A stretch of 32,790 nt of DNA from Weissella fangxianensis (GCF_024718545.1 NZ_JAMXDB010000019.1:1-32790); one strand, 5' to 3'; counted from the first letter of the stretch, positions 1-7,973 are shown. Numbers and translations: made by a program. Notes: a model not told the origin generated them from the sequence alone.

Positions 1-124
1 TATCTATTACTACAATAATAAACGGATTAAAACAAAACTGGCCGGAAAAACTCCGGTTCAATACCGAAATCTTTCCGACCAGCTAGTTGCTTAAACTTCT
101 CTCCAATTTTTGGGGTTCAGTTCA
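1..124 (+). mobile_element. Right end of an IS3-family insertion sequence (partial)
   Basis: The window opens inside an insertion sequence. Positions 2-94 encode the transposase C-terminus, and the element ends at 124 with GGGGTTCAGTTCA (112-124). This is the exact inverse of TGAACTGAACCCC, the left terminus of the partial element at 32665. Ending in CA (starting with TG on the other strand) is usual for IS3-family ends. The neighbouring ndh gene stops only 31 bases beyond, and no intrinsic terminator is left between them. IS3 family is confident; the subgroup was not resolved. Confidence 0.8.
2..94 (+). CDS. IS3-family transposase OrfB, C-terminal fragment
   Basis: An open frame from position 2 to the TAA at 92-94 reads IYYYNNKRIKTKLAGKTPVQ and then YRNLSDQLVA. 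The arrangement YNxKRIKxxLxGxxPVxYR is the typical end of the DDE integrase domain (rve) of IS3-family OrfB. The protein cuts and joins IS ends. The beginning lies outside the window, so whether the gene is intact, or is made by -1 frameshifting with orfA as usual in this family, cannot be seen. Confidence 0.82.
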   Translation: MYYYNNKRIKTKLAGKTPVQYRNLSDQLVA

Positions 125-155
125 TCCCAACCTTTTTATGTCTAACATGTAATAC

Positions 156-1835
156 TTATTTACGTAAATCATTGTAACGTGAGTTAGCCTTACCATACCA
201 TGATGCCCCTAGTGAGCGCTCTAGGAATGGTGTTACCCAGTAGTCCAAACCGATTGTACGTCCAGCACCGTTCATCAATGCCAATGAAGCAAATGGAATC
301 AACAAGGCAGCCACAGTCACACCAGTACCGGCGAAGACCATTACCAAACCAAAGATGAAGCCGACGAAGGCAGCGATTGATGTTAATAGTCCAAAGACAA
401 GTAACCAACCAACAATCGTTGCAATCATACCAGCACCACCACCAAGGGTTGCCCCTAGTGAAATCCAAGTGATTCCCATAACGATACGCAAAGGAACTGA
501 CCACAAAACATTACCAACACGTGATGTCCAACCGAAGAATGGGTTACGACCATTTGGTGTCCGGAAGAATTCATCTAATGTGTATTGGAACATGTGGTAA
601 CCACTAGTAATTTGCATAAAGAAGTAGAAGTTAATAATGTGCTTAAACATATTTGCAGTAAAGCCAGTGATTGACCAACCGTTCTTACCTAACTTCATGT
701 TACCAATTTGTTGTACGACACCAACTGTGTAGTGTGAACCAATTGACACAGCATAACCTTGGTAGTGTCCCTTGAATTCATGACGTTCACCAGTTTGACC
801 AGTGACATCATAAACAATGTTAGGCACAACCGTGTTGGCAGCTGATTCTCCACCTTCAACAGTTTGTGGTGTCCAACCAGCACGTGGGTTATCAGGATCT
901 GCAAGTGCAGGTTCTTGATAAGCAGCCACATCACCAGCAACATAGATATCTTTTTCGCCTTGGGCACGTGAGTACTCATCAGCTAAGAAACGGCCACCAG
1001 GTCCTTGTTGCAAGCCCCACTTAGCACCTTGTGGCTTAGCCTTAACACCGGCTGTCCAAACCAAAGTTTCAGTTGGTACTTCTGTACCGTCTTTCAATAG
1101 GGCAGCATGTTCCTTAACCTCAACCACACCAGCTGACTTACGCAACTTGATACCGTGGTTGATCATGTATTGCTCACCCTTATCGGCTAGCTTACGATCT
1201 GACAACATGTTCAAAATCGTTGGCACAGCTTCAATAACTTCCAGGTGGATTTCTGATTCATCCAAGTTGTTAGCACGAGCCAATTCACGACGTTGTTCGA
1301 TCAATTCTCCAGCTAGCTCAACACCTGTAAATCCTGATCCGACAACGGCAATCGTCAATTTAGCTTGACGAAGTGCTGGATCCGATTCCATTGCCCCTTC
1401 GCGGATAACTTCTTCGATGTGTGCCCGTAATTTAACCGCTTCCTCAAATGACCATAACGTGTAACCATATTCCTCAACACCTGGTGTACCGAACGTGTTG
1501 GTTGTACCACCAGTTGCAAGAACCAACTTTTCGAACGTGAATTCACCTTCTGAAGTTTTGATTACCTTAGCTTCTTTATCGATATCCTCGACATCAGCTG
1601 TAACGATTTTCACATTTGATTGGTGCTTAAATAGCGTTCCCAAATCAAATTGAACGTGCTTTGGTTCAACACGCTTCGTTGCAACTTCATGTAGCTCCGT
1701 CATGTAAGTCATAAATGAGTGACGATCAATCAACACGATTTGATAGTCAGTGTTTTTTAGCTTTTTTGCTAATTTACGTGCAGTGAATACGCCGGAAAAG
1801 CCTGCCCCTACTACAACGATGTTTTTGCTAGCCAT
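156..1835 (-). CDS. ndh: Type II NADH dehydrogenase with C-terminal DoxX-like membrane domain
   Basis: A flavoprotein that oxidises NADH and passes electrons to membrane quinone without pumping protons. From the chosen start (559 aa) the FAD-binding GAGFSG lies at residues 10-15, the NADH-binding VVGSGFTG near 164-171, and the FAD-contacting DIYVAGDVA near 296-304. An amphipathic region near 395-420 is followed by about 100 residues with three to four hydrophobic helices and a GAGRTIGLD motif like the end of DoxX proteins. Many NDH-2 enzymes stop near 400 residues, so this is a fused extension. The start is the ATG at 1833-1835 (MASKN), six bases after GAGGAG; the upstream in-frame TTG at 1850 overlaps that ribosome binding site. 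It has its own promoter at 1895-1923. In lactic acid bacteria such enzymes feed haem/menaquinone-dependent respiration or extracellular electron transfer; which applies here is unknown. Confidence 0.92.
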   Translation of the reverse strand: MASKNIVVVGAGFSGVFTARKLAKKLKNTDYQIVLIDRHSFMTYMTELHEVATKRVEPKHVQFDLGTLFKHQSNVKIVTADVEDIDKEAKVIKTSEGEFTFEKLVLATGGTTNTFGTPGVEEYGYTLWSFEEAVKLRAHIEEVIREGAMESDPALRQAKLTIAVVGSGFTGVELAGELIEQRRELARANNLDESEIHLEVIEAVPTILNMLSDRKLADKGEQYMINHGIKLRKSAGVVEVKEHAALLKDGTEVPTETLVWTAGVKAKPQGAKWGLQQGPGGRFLADEYSRAQGEKDIYVAGDVAAYQEPALADPDNPRAGWTPQTVEGGESAANTVVPNIVYDVTGQTGERHEFKGHYQGYAVSIGSHYTVGVVQQIGNMKLGKNGWSITGFTANMFKHIINFYFFMQITSGYHMFQYTLDEFFRTPNGRNPFFGWTSRVGNVLWSVPLRIVMGITWISLGATLGGGAGMIATIVGWLLVFGLLTSIAAFVGFIFGLVMVFAGTGVTVAALLIPFASLALMNGAGRTIGLDYWVTPFLERSLGASWYGKANSRYNDLRK

Positions 1836-1894
1836 ATTAAATCTCCTCAATAAAAAATCCTACAAAACTAATAAAATTATAAGTCCAAAGATAC

Positions 1895-1923
1895 ATTGTA
1901 TCCTTGAATATCTTCTTTGTAAA
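1895..1923 (-). promoter_or_regulatory. Promoter of ndh
   Basis: On the minus strand the -35 TTTACA (1918-1923) and -10 TACAAT (1895-1900) are 17 bases apart, giving a start near 1888 and a leader of about 50 nt before the ndh ATG at 1835. Further upstream, 1934-1957 is an interrupted palindrome with arms CAGTTT/AAACTG and TTAAC/GTTAA around TAT, in a place where an activator or repressor could bind. I could not match it to the Rex or CcpA consensus. Confidence 0.65.
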
Positions 1924-2048
1924 CCTAGTTACCCAGTTTGTTAACTATGTTAAACTGAATCACCAAGCTCCTCACAATTTCATTATACCAACTTTTAAGG
2001 AAAACAATCACAAATAAGTCACAAATATCGTACAATTATTTATTTCAC

Positions 2049-2090
2049 TAAAAAACACATTAATTAGATTAGAAACCTAAGTAATGTGTT
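2049..2090 (-). terminator. Intrinsic terminator of the metal ABC operon
   Basis: The arms AACACATTA (2054-2062) and TAATGTGTT (2082-2090) form a stem, with an inner CTTAG/CTAA pairing, followed on the minus strand by a run of six T. It lies 15 bases after the stop of the binding-protein gene and ends the transporter transcript. Confidence 0.75.
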
Positions 2091-2104
2091 ACGAGATTAT
2101 ATAT

Positions 2105-3049
2105 TTATTTTGCTAACATACCATCATGAATTTTGTCGATATTCCACTTAACCATGTCATAGTAAGTATCGCCTTTCGTTCCCTTTTTAGCCAATGAATC
2201 CGTATAAATTTTTGCATAAATTGGTAACTTTGTTTCTTTCGATACTTGTTTCATTGACTTAGGTGAAACAGAACTTTCAACAAATAATGACTTCACTTCT
2301 GATTGATCAATCTTGGCCAATACTTGTTTCATCTGTTCTGGTGTACCTTGCGCTTCAGTATTGATTTCCCAGATAAAGGCTGGCTTAATGTCATACGCTT
2401 TTGAGAAGTACTTAAAGGCTCCTTCTGACGTCACTAGCAAACGTTGCTTTTCTGGGATATCAGCAAACTTACTTTGCGCTTCCTTATGCAACTTTTCTAA
2501 TTTTTCTACATAGGCATCAGTGCGTTTTTGGTAAGCCTTCGCATGCTTAGGATCCTTATCTTGCAGAACACTGCTGATCAGCTTGACGTATTTCACACCA
2601 TTACTCAAGTCAAGCCAGGCGTGGGGGTCAGTTTCATTTTCTTTACCGGATTCTGTCAAATACATTGCTTTAACATGCTTTGAAGCAGCGAAAACTTCTT
2701 TACCATCACGCTTATTAGCCGTCTTGGTCAACTTATTAAACCAACCGCTACCACCAGTTTCCAAGTTCAGCCCATTATGGAAAAGGACATCCGCTTCGGT
2801 TGCTGCCGCAATATCATTTGTGGTCGGATCGTATTCGTGCGGATCCGTGCCACGTTTAACAATACTATACACGCGAACATCCTTACCACCGACTTGTTCA
2901 ACCATATCTTCCAAAATAGAATTCGTTGTCACAACACGCAACTTCTGACTTCCCGTTGCTTTTTGCTCGCCACGACCATTAACAAACCAGAATATTCCAC
3001 CACCAACGACCAACAATGCAATAATAACAATACTAAGCTTTTTTAACAT
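2105..3049 (-). CDS. Manganese-type metal ABC transporter, substrate-binding protein
   Basis: Cluster A-I (ZnuA/PsaA/MntC family) extracellular binding protein of 314 aa. The four metal ligands are visible as His71 (DPHEYDP), His143 (DPHAWLDL), Glu209 (TSEGAFKYF) and Asp284 (IYTDS). This His-His-Glu-Asp set is the PsaA/MntC pattern and points to Mn2+ (possibly Fe2+), not Zn2+; the His-rich loop of zinc proteins is absent. The N-terminus is a lysine pair plus a hydrophobic stretch (residues 6-23), but there is no lipobox and no cysteine anywhere in the protein. It is therefore probably held by an uncleaved N-terminal helix instead of a lipid. The ATG overlaps the permease 3' end by 17 bases and has an AGGAG ribosome site. 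Third gene of the operon. Confidence 0.9.
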   Translation of the reverse strand: MLKKLSIVIIALLVVGGGIFWFVNGRGEQKATGSQKLRVVTTNSILEDMVEQVGGKDVRVYSIVKRGTDPHEYDPTTNDIAAATEADVLFHNGLNLETGGSGWFNKLTKTANKRDGKEVFAASKHVKAMYLTESGKENETDPHAWLDLSNGVKYVKLISSVLQDKDPKHAKAYQKRTDAYVEKLEKLHKEAQSKFADIPEKQRLLVTSEGAFKYFSKAYDIKPAFIWEINTEAQGTPEQMKQVLAKIDQSEVKSLFVESSVSPKSMKQVSKETKLPIYAKIYTDSLAKKGTKGDTYYDMVKWNIDKIHDGMLAK

Positions 3050-3893
3050 TTTTAACTCCTAATTTAGCAAGAATACCTTGCTTTGGGGCAATAACAAATG
3101 AAATCAAGAATATAATGGCTGCAACCAATACGATTGCTGGACCAGATGCCCAATTCATCGTATATGAGAGATACAAACCAACAATTGAGGCAACTGCACC
3201 AACACCTGATGACACAAATAACATATATACTAAGCGATTTGTCCATAAGAATGCTGTGGCTGCTGGTGTAATCAACATGGCAACAATCAGAATGATACCA
3301 ACAGTTTGCAAGGCCGATACTGTCACCAAAGTCAAAATAATCATCAAACCATAATGGATGATACTGGTATTTAACCCGTATGACTTAGCAAATACTTCGT
3401 CAAAGGAAGTGATTTGAAGTTCTTTAAATAGTGCAAAAACAAAAACGATTACAATAGCCAACACGACGAATGTTGAAAGCAGGTCAGAATCAGAAACAGC
3501 TAACACATTCCCAAACAGGATATGATGCAAATTCGTTGATGATTCAGCCATTGAAATTAAAATAAATCCTAATGCGAAAAATGCTGAAAAGACAATCCCA
3601 ATTGCCGTATCATTTTTCAACTTACTGTTAGAAGCAACAAATCCAATCAGTAACGCAGCAATGACCCCAAAGGTAGTTGCACCAATCATTAAATTAACAC
3701 CCAACATATAGGCGACAGCGACTCCAGGTAAAACAGAATGTGAAATCGCGTCACCCATTAGTGACATACCACGTAAAATAATAAAACTACCAATAATTCC
3801 TGACATAATTCCCACCATAATGGCAGCCATCAATGCACTTTGTAAGAAATTATAATGCCCTAAGGCGTGCAAAAATTCTACAATACTTGTCAT
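3033..3893 (-). CDS. Manganese-type metal ABC transporter, permease
   Basis: ABC-3 family membrane protein (ZnuB/MntB/PsaC type), 286 aa, with about eight or nine hydrophobic helices. The GMSLMGDAISHSVLPGVA segment near residues 40-57 is characteristic of the family and contacts the ATPase. It forms the metal-conducting channel in the cytoplasmic membrane. Start set at the ATG 3891-3893 (MTSIVEF), one base after the ATPase stop and preceded by AGGTG, because the longer reading would run back into the ATPase gene. The 3' end overlaps the binding-protein gene. Metal specificity is inferred from the binding protein. Confidence 0.9.
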   Translation of the reverse strand: MTSIVEFLHALGHYNFLQSALMAAIMVGIMSGIIGSFIILRGMSLMGDAISHSVLPGVAVAYMLGVNLMIGATTFGVIAALLIGFVASNSKLKNDTAIGIVFSAFFALGFILISMAESSTNLHHILFGNVLAVSDSDLLSTFVVLAIVIVFVFALFKELQITSFDEVFAKSYGLNTSIIHYGLMIILTLVTVSALQTVGIILIVAMLITPAATAFLWTNRLVYMLFVSSGVGAVASIVGLYLSYTMNWASGPAIVLVAAIIFLISFVIAPKQGILAKLGVKNVKKA

Positions 3894-3894
3894 A

Positions 3895-4629
3895 TTAAGC
3901 ACCTGCTCTCTTATTGAACAGCACGGCACTCAAGTCAGCAGAAAAGGCGCGTGCCATATTTTCCTGCGTATATACCGTCGCAACGGGACCATGATCGATG
4001 ACGCCATGATTCATGATCAGTAACTCATCAAAATAGGCAGCGACTTTGTTTAGGTCGTGGTGCACTACAATAATTGTCTTCCCTGCATCACGCCAACCAC
4101 GTAGGACATTCATGATTTCTTCTTCAGATTTCATGTCAATCCCCACGAATGGTTCATCCAAAATCACCACATCCGCTTGTTGAACAATTGCGCGTGCCAC
4201 AAAGACACGTTGTAATTGTCCACCAGATAATTCGCCAATTTGACGATTCTTAAACTCAGATAAGTTCACTTGCTTCAAAGCATCAGTTGCAAGTTCCTTT
4301 TCTTTTCGACCAGGGCTTTTGAATAATCCTAACTTGCCATACGTACCCGTTAAAACCACCTCAAAAACACTGATGGGAAATGTTAAATCAAGGGCCGCAC
4401 GTTGTTCGACATACGCAATCTTTTGACGAACGCGATTAATGGCTGTGCCATTTAAAGTCGCATTACCTGACCGGCGCACCAGTCCAAGTGTCCCCTTGAT
4501 TAACGTTGACTTACCAGCACCGTTGGGTCCGATTATCCCTGTAATCTTTCCCGGGGAAAAGTTTACAGACAAGTCCGTGAAAACTGGTACATTGCTGTAA
4601 GCGACAGTTAAGTCGTTGATTTGCAGCAT
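3895..4629 (-). CDS. Manganese-type metal ABC transporter, ATP-binding protein
   Basis: Cytoplasmic ATPase (244 aa) driving metal import with the two following genes. Walker A GPNGAGKST lies near residues 35-43, signature LSGGQLQRV near 133-141, Walker B VVILDEPF near 153-160, and the switch histidine in VVHHD near 188. Length and sequence fit the ZnuC/MntA/PsaB group. ATG at 4627-4629 with AGGAG upstream. It is the first gene of the operon and follows a promoter at 4703-4731 with a perfect inverted repeat just downstream of the predicted start site, suggesting metal-responsive repression. Confidence 0.9.
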   Translation of the reverse strand: MLQINDLTVAYSNVPVFTDLSVNFSPGKITGIIGPNGAGKSTLIKGTLGLVRRSGNATLNGTAINRVRQKIAYVEQRAALDLTFPISVFEVVLTGTYGKLGLFKSPGRKEKELATDALKQVNLSEFKNRQIGELSGGQLQRVFVARAIVQQADVVILDEPFVGIDMKSEEEIMNVLRGWRDAGKTIIVVHHDLNKVAAYFDELLIMNHGVIDHGPVATVYTQENMARAFSADLSAVLFNKRAGA

Positions 4630-4660
4630 AAATATATCTCCTGTGTCATAAAATGTTTTT

Positions 4661-4696
4661 GTTGTTTTAAAAAATATATTTTTTTCTTAAAACAAC
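4661..4696. promoter_or_regulatory. Perfect 10-bp inverted repeat, candidate operator of the metal ABC operon
   Basis: GTTGTTTTAA (4661-4670) and TTAAAACAAC (4687-4696) are exact inverse copies 16 A/T-rich bases apart. They lie at about +1 to +36 of the predicted transcript of the transporter operon. A repressor bound here would block transcription. The sequence does not match the MntR, Zur/AdcR or CopY consensus that I know, so the binder is unknown. As RNA it could also fold into a weak hairpin. Confidence 0.5.
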
Positions 4697-4702
4697 TTAT
4701 TT

Positions 4703-4731
4703 ATCATAATAAATTTCATAAAACTAATCAA
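4703..4731 (-). promoter_or_regulatory. Promoter of the metal ABC operon
   Basis: Minus strand: -35 TTGATT (4726-4731), 17-base spacer, -10 TATGAT (4703-4708). The predicted transcription start near 4696 leaves a 65-70 nt leader before the ATPase ATG. The only other content of the gene-free stretch 4630-5008 is the inverted repeat, the dispersed repeat at 4794-4940 and the terminator at 4938-4974. Confidence 0.6.
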
Positions 4732-4793
4732 TATATTTTCTTAAATGAAAAATAACTGTAATGACATCTCAATTGTGTAAAGGTTTTTAAAAA

Positions 4794-4940
4794 GCGCGAG
4801 ACAAAAGTCGTTTTGAAGCTGGTGTGTAACGCAATTTGTGATATTTTTGGCAGAAGCAATGCGAAGGACAAGAATGTCGCAAATTGCGTTACATTGAGGC
4901 TTCAGACTTTTGGAACGCGTTTACGTCGAACGAGACAAAA
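4794..4940. repeat. Dispersed intergenic palindromic repeat, longest copy (A)
   Basis: A 147-bp element with no coding potential. Its two halves are nearly inverse: AAAAGTC (4803-4809) with GACTTTT (4905-4911), GAAGC (4815-4819) with GCTTC (4899-4903), and GTAACGCAATTTG (4826-4838) with CAAATTGCGTTAC (4880-4892). CGAGACAAAA occurs at both ends (4797-4806 and 4931-4940). Related pieces sit at about 26213-26247 and 30733-30796, each beside a terminator-like hairpin. It resembles a small non-autonomous palindromic element; mobility is inferred, not shown. Confidence 0.7.
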
Positions 4941-4974
4941 AAACGGCTGGAACATTTGTTGTTCCAACCGTTTT
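4938..4974 (-). terminator. Intrinsic terminator after the serine hydrolase gene
   Basis: The stem TGGAACA (4948-4954) / TGTTCCA (4960-4966) extends outward through CGG/CCG and A/T runs. On the minus strand it is followed by seven T. It terminates the serine hydrolase transcript 35 bases after its stop and may act in both directions. The GGCTGGAAC core recurs at 30833 and, truncated, at 32648. Confidence 0.8.
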
Positions 4975-5008
4975 ATGATAAAAATATACTTTTATAATCC
5001 TGTTAATT

Positions 5009-5899
5009 TTATTTCGATAACTCGCGATATGTTTGTTTTGCTAGTTTTTCAATTAAATTAATACCGTCTTCTTCCGTCTCTTCACCATTAGTCAAAACAG
5101 CTATCACATAGTCTGCTTTTTGATTTTTGACGTGACCGATACTATTGACAACCCAACCATCGTCAAGTGGTAACCAACCATTCTTAACTGACGTTTCGGC
5201 GCCAGATGGGACACCGCCAGTAATCCCCCAACTTTGATTAGATTCAACGTGACTCATTAATTCTTTAGCATATTGCCGTGAGTCATCATTCAATGTATTA
5301 CTACTATAAAAAAGATTGCGTAACAAAGTGACCTGATCTGGAGCTGTTGTCGTTGAATTACCCCAGGCTGCTGCATCCATCTCTGAATCATTCATTGATA
5401 ATGTTTCAAACAACTCATTTGGCGCGGTATAACCACCCATTTGATATAACAGATTGGTTGTTGCATCATTATCACTTTGTTCAATCATGGCTGTCGCCAA
5501 TGTTTTTTGATTATCTGTTAGTGATTCATTTGTAGATTCATGTTGGCTTAATAAGGTCGCTAAAACAGACACCTTCACAATACTAGCGGTAGAAAAAGTA
5601 TCCTGTTCGCTTTGTCGTAAGGTGATTGTCTTATCATGTTTTTTGTCATAAACAGCAACATCCACATTCGCATTTTCTTCTTTTAGTGTTTTTTGCCATG
5701 ATTGGGTCAGATTCTTTTTATAATTGACCTGTGTATTTTTAGGAGTAATCGTTCGCATTATCTCCTCATGGTGTGGCCATACAATGGCGATAACACCAAT
5801 GGTCGCAATTACTGCAATGGCAATTGATAACCACTTCATTTTTTTCTTTTTTGGGTTTTCTTCGCGTGAACGTAACCCGCGCATGTTTTTATTATTCAT
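5009..5899 (-). CDS. Membrane-anchored serine hydrolase of the class A beta-lactamase fold
   Basis: 296 aa with a basic N-terminus, one transmembrane helix (residues about 22-41) and an extracytoplasmic domain. Penicillin-recognising motifs are visible: SIVK (106-109, catalytic Ser in SxxK), SDN (142-144) and KNGW (239-242) in place of KTG. The usual ExxLN loop with the deacylating Glu of true class A beta-lactamases is not evident, so a cell-wall-related esterase or peptidase role is as likely as beta-lactam hydrolysis. It is monocistronic with a terminator behind it. No ribosome binding site precedes the ATG at 5899; the -10-like TATACT ends only 7 bases before it. No resistance phenotype should be assumed. 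Confidence 0.8.
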   Translation of the reverse strand: MNNKNMRGLRSREENPKKKKMKWLSIAIAVIATIGVIAIVWPHHEEIMRTITPKNTQVNYKKNLTQSWQKTLKEENANVDVAVYDKKHDKTITLRQSEQDTFSTASIVKVSVLATLLSQHESTNESLTDNQKTLATAMIEQSDNDATTNLLYQMGGYTAPNELFETLSMNDSEMDAAAWGNSTTTAPDQVTLLRNLFYSSNTLNDDSRQYAKELMSHVESNQSWGITGGVPSGAETSVKNGWLPLDDGWVVNSIGHVKNQKADYVIAVLTNGEETEEDGINLIEKLAKQTYRELSK

Positions 5900-6034
5900 A
5901 TTTAATAGTATACGACAAGTTTCTATAAACAGTGTTAACTAATTTTCTTATTTTTTTGGCAATTATGACATAAATATTGCTAGATGTTATGTTGTTAGTT
6001 ATATCAGCCTAAAATAAGTTTATTGTATACAAAA

Positions 6035-6060
6035 AAGCTACTTGCATGCACAAGTAGCTT
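6035..6060 (-). terminator. Intrinsic terminator of the rplJ-rplL operon
   Basis: Perfect stem AAGCTACTTG (6035-6044) / CAAGTAGCTT (6051-6060) with loop CATGCA, followed on the minus strand by a run of six T. It lies 39 bases after the rplL stop. Confidence 0.88.
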
Positions 6061-6099
6061 TCTTTTTATAGTCATCTCTGACCACTTAAACGAATTTAA

Positions 6100-6465
6100 T
6101 TACTTAACAGTAACTGAAGCACCAGTTTCTTCAAGCTTTGCCTTCAATTCGTTAGCGTCGTCTTCTGAAAGACCTTCCTTGATAACTGAAGGTGCATCGT
6201 CAACAAGACCCTTAGCGTCCTTCAAGCCCAAGCCAGTTGCTTCACGAACTGCCTTGATAACCTTAACCTTAGCAGTACCTGCTGAAGTCAACTCAACGTC
6301 GAATTCAGTCTTAGCAGCGGCGTCACCACCAGCTGCACCAGCAGCTGCAACAGGGGCAGCAGCTGAAACACCAAATTCTTCTTCGATAGCTGAAACCAAG
6401 TCAGCCAAGTCCATGATCGTAGCTTCCTTTAATGAAGCAATGATTGAATCCTTATCAAATGCCAT
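6100..6465 (-). CDS. rplL: Ribosomal protein L7/L12
   Basis: The 121-aa stalk protein that recruits translation factors. The N-terminal dimerisation domain (about 1-34) is followed by the flexible Ala/Gly-rich hinge (about 35-52) and a C-terminal domain with [11 protein letters not shown]-like and [12 protein letters not shown] motifs. Start at ATG 6463-6465 (MAFDKDS) with AGGAGA upstream. It follows rplJ in the standard order and shares its transcript and leader; a strong terminator follows. Confidence 0.96.
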   Translation of the reverse strand: MAFDKDSIIASLKEATIMDLADLVSAIEEEFGVSAAAPVAAAGAAGGDAAAKTEFDVELTSAGTAKVKVIKAVREATGLGLKDAKGLVDDAPSVIKEGLSEDDANELKAKLEETGASVTVK

Positions 6466-6555
6466 GATAAATAATCTCCTCTTTATATTTGCGTTTTTTG
6501 CAATTTTAATTTTGGGCAATGCCCGACAATTTAAGATGCGAAACTAAGCGAATGC

Positions 6556-7059
6556 TTAGGCTTCAGCCTCTTCCTTTGCGTCTGATACAGCCTTAACTGC
6601 ATAGGCAACGTTGCGGACAGGTGCTTGCAATGTTGACAACAACATTGATAGCAAACCGTCACGGTCTGGTAATGCAGCATACTTATTGATTTCTTCAATA
6701 GATGCCATGTTACCATCGATGAATCCACCCTTGATCTCCAAGGCATCGATATCATCAGCGTACTTCTTCAAAACACGGGCAGGTGCGACTGCATCATCGT
6801 TTGAAAAGGCAACAGCTGAAGGACCGGCAAATAGGTCGTTCATCTCTGACCAATCAGCAGCTTCAGCAGCGCGGACCAAGACTTTGTTCTTGATAACACG
6901 TAGCTCAACACCTTCTCCACGTAATTCAGCACGCAACTTAGTTGACTCGTCAACAGTCAAGCCACGGACGTCAGCAACAACGGCAGACGTTGCGTTCTTG
7001 AACTTGTCGGCAACTTCGGCAACTTGTTGTGCTTTAACAGCAATGGTTGCTTCACTCAT
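6556..7059 (-). CDS. rplJ: Ribosomal protein L10
   Basis: 167-aa protein that anchors L7/L12 dimers on the ribosome. The N-terminal domain begins [13 protein letters not shown] and carries the [13 protein letters not shown] segment; the C-terminal helix for L12 binding lies in the last 35 residues. ATG at 7057-7059 behind GGAGGA. First gene of the rplJ-rplL unit, separated from rplA by 224 bases holding a promoter and a structured leader that L10(L12)4 probably uses for autoregulation, as known in Bacillus and E. coli. Confidence 0.96.
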   Translation of the reverse strand: MSEATIAVKAQQVAEVADKFKNATSAVVADVRGLTVDESTKLRAELRGEGVELRVIKNKVLVRAAEAADWSEMNDLFAGPSAVAFSNDDAVAPARVLKKYADDIDALEIKGGFIDGNMASIEEINKYAALPDRDGLLSMLLSTLQAPVRNVAYAVKAVSDAKEEAEA

Positions 7060-7071
7060 GGTATAATGTTC

Positions 7072-7216
7072 CTCCTGTTTAGATTTTGATTCTTACCAAA
7101 AGACCCTCAGTACAAACTGCACCGGGGGTCAAAAGTCGCTTTCGCGTTTTTTCACTTCCTCGGCGGGATATTGAGTCTTTCGACACCTGCGTCTTAGGTA
7201 GAATCGATATATTACT
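7072..7216 (-). promoter_or_regulatory. Ribosomal protein L10 leader with attenuator-like hairpin
   Basis: The rplJ leader of about 145 nt contains a strong hairpin at 7102-7130 with arms GACCCCCGGTGCA and TGTACTGAGGGTC (one mismatch, two wobbles), followed by TTTTGG on the minus strand. Position and form fit the L10 leader that ends in a transcription attenuator in Firmicutes. I assigned it from position and structure; the L10 kink-turn was not traced base by base. Confidence 0.6.
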
Positions 7217-7222
7217 CTGACT

Positions 7223-7251
7223 ACTTTAGCAGGTAGTCGAGGAAGTGTCAA
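7223..7251 (-). promoter_or_regulatory. Promoter of rplJ-rplL
   Basis: Minus strand: consensus -35 TTGACA (7246-7251), 17-base spacer, -10 TAAAGT (7223-7228). The -10 falls in a small hairpin GACTAC/GTAGTC (7219-7238) that would form in read-through RNA from rplA. Confidence 0.68.
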
Positions 7252-7283
7252 CAAATACTTCGACTATATTTAGAAAGGTCTAA

Positions 7284-7973
7284 TTATAGTGAAGAAATGT
7301 CGATGTTCACAGCAGGACCAAATGTTGAAGCGATTGATACGTGTTGTACGTATGTTCCCTTAACAGCTGATGGGCGTGAACGCAAGATAACAGAAGCCAA
7401 TGACTTGATGTTTCCTGCAAGCTTGTCAGCATCGAATGATACCTTACCAACTGGTACAGCAACGTTTCCGTCACGGTCAGTACGGTAAGTAACCTTTCCT
7501 GACTTAGCTTCTGAAACGGCCTTAGCTACGTCAAACGTAACAGTACCAGTCTTAGGGTTAGGCATCAAGCCCTTAGGTCCCAAGACACGACCAACACGTC
7601 CAACTTGTGCCATCATATCTGGTGTTGCAACAGCAACATCAAAGTCTAACCAGCCACCTTGGATACGTTGTACCAAGTCAGCGGCACCAACAACATCAGC
7701 ACCAGCTTCTTCAGCTTCTTTAGCCTTATCACCTTGTGCAAAGACCACAACAGTTTGGTCCTTACCAGTACCGTTAGGCAAAACAACGGCACCACGCAAT
7801 TGTTGATCAGCTTGACGCGTATCAACGTTTAAGTTAAATGCAATTTCAACAGTTGCATCAAACTTGGCAAAGTCAATATCCTTTACCAATGCAGCAGCTT
7901 CATCAACAGTGTACAACTTGGCACTGTCAACCTTTTCAGCAGCTGCTAAATAATTCTTACCATACTTAGCCAT
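7284..7973 (-). CDS. rplA: Ribosomal protein L1
   Basis: 229-aa protein of the L1 stalk, which handles E-site tRNA. Begins [16 protein letters not shown]; the family signature [17 protein letters not shown] is near residues 122-138. Start at ATG 7971-7973 with AAGGAGGA upstream. It follows rplK with 96 bases between. L1 is the known autoregulator of the rplK-rplA mRNA. Confidence 0.96.
   Translation of the reverse strand: MAKYGKNYLAAAEKVDSAKLYTVDEAAALVKDIDFAKFDATVEIAFNLNVDTRQADQQLRGAVVLPNGTGKDQTVVVFAQGDKAKEAEEAGADVVGAADLVQRIQGGWLDFDVAVATPDMMAQVGRVGRVLGPKGLMPNPKTGTVTFDVAKAVSEAKSGKVTYRTDRDGNVAVPVGKVSFDADKLAGNIKSLASVILRSRPSAVKGTYVQHVSIASTFGPAVNIDISSL

Noticed and set aside
6023-6547. Long plus-strand open frame opposite rplL
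   Set aside because: It mirrors the low-complexity Ala/Glu-rich rplL codons and has no ribosome site or family motif.
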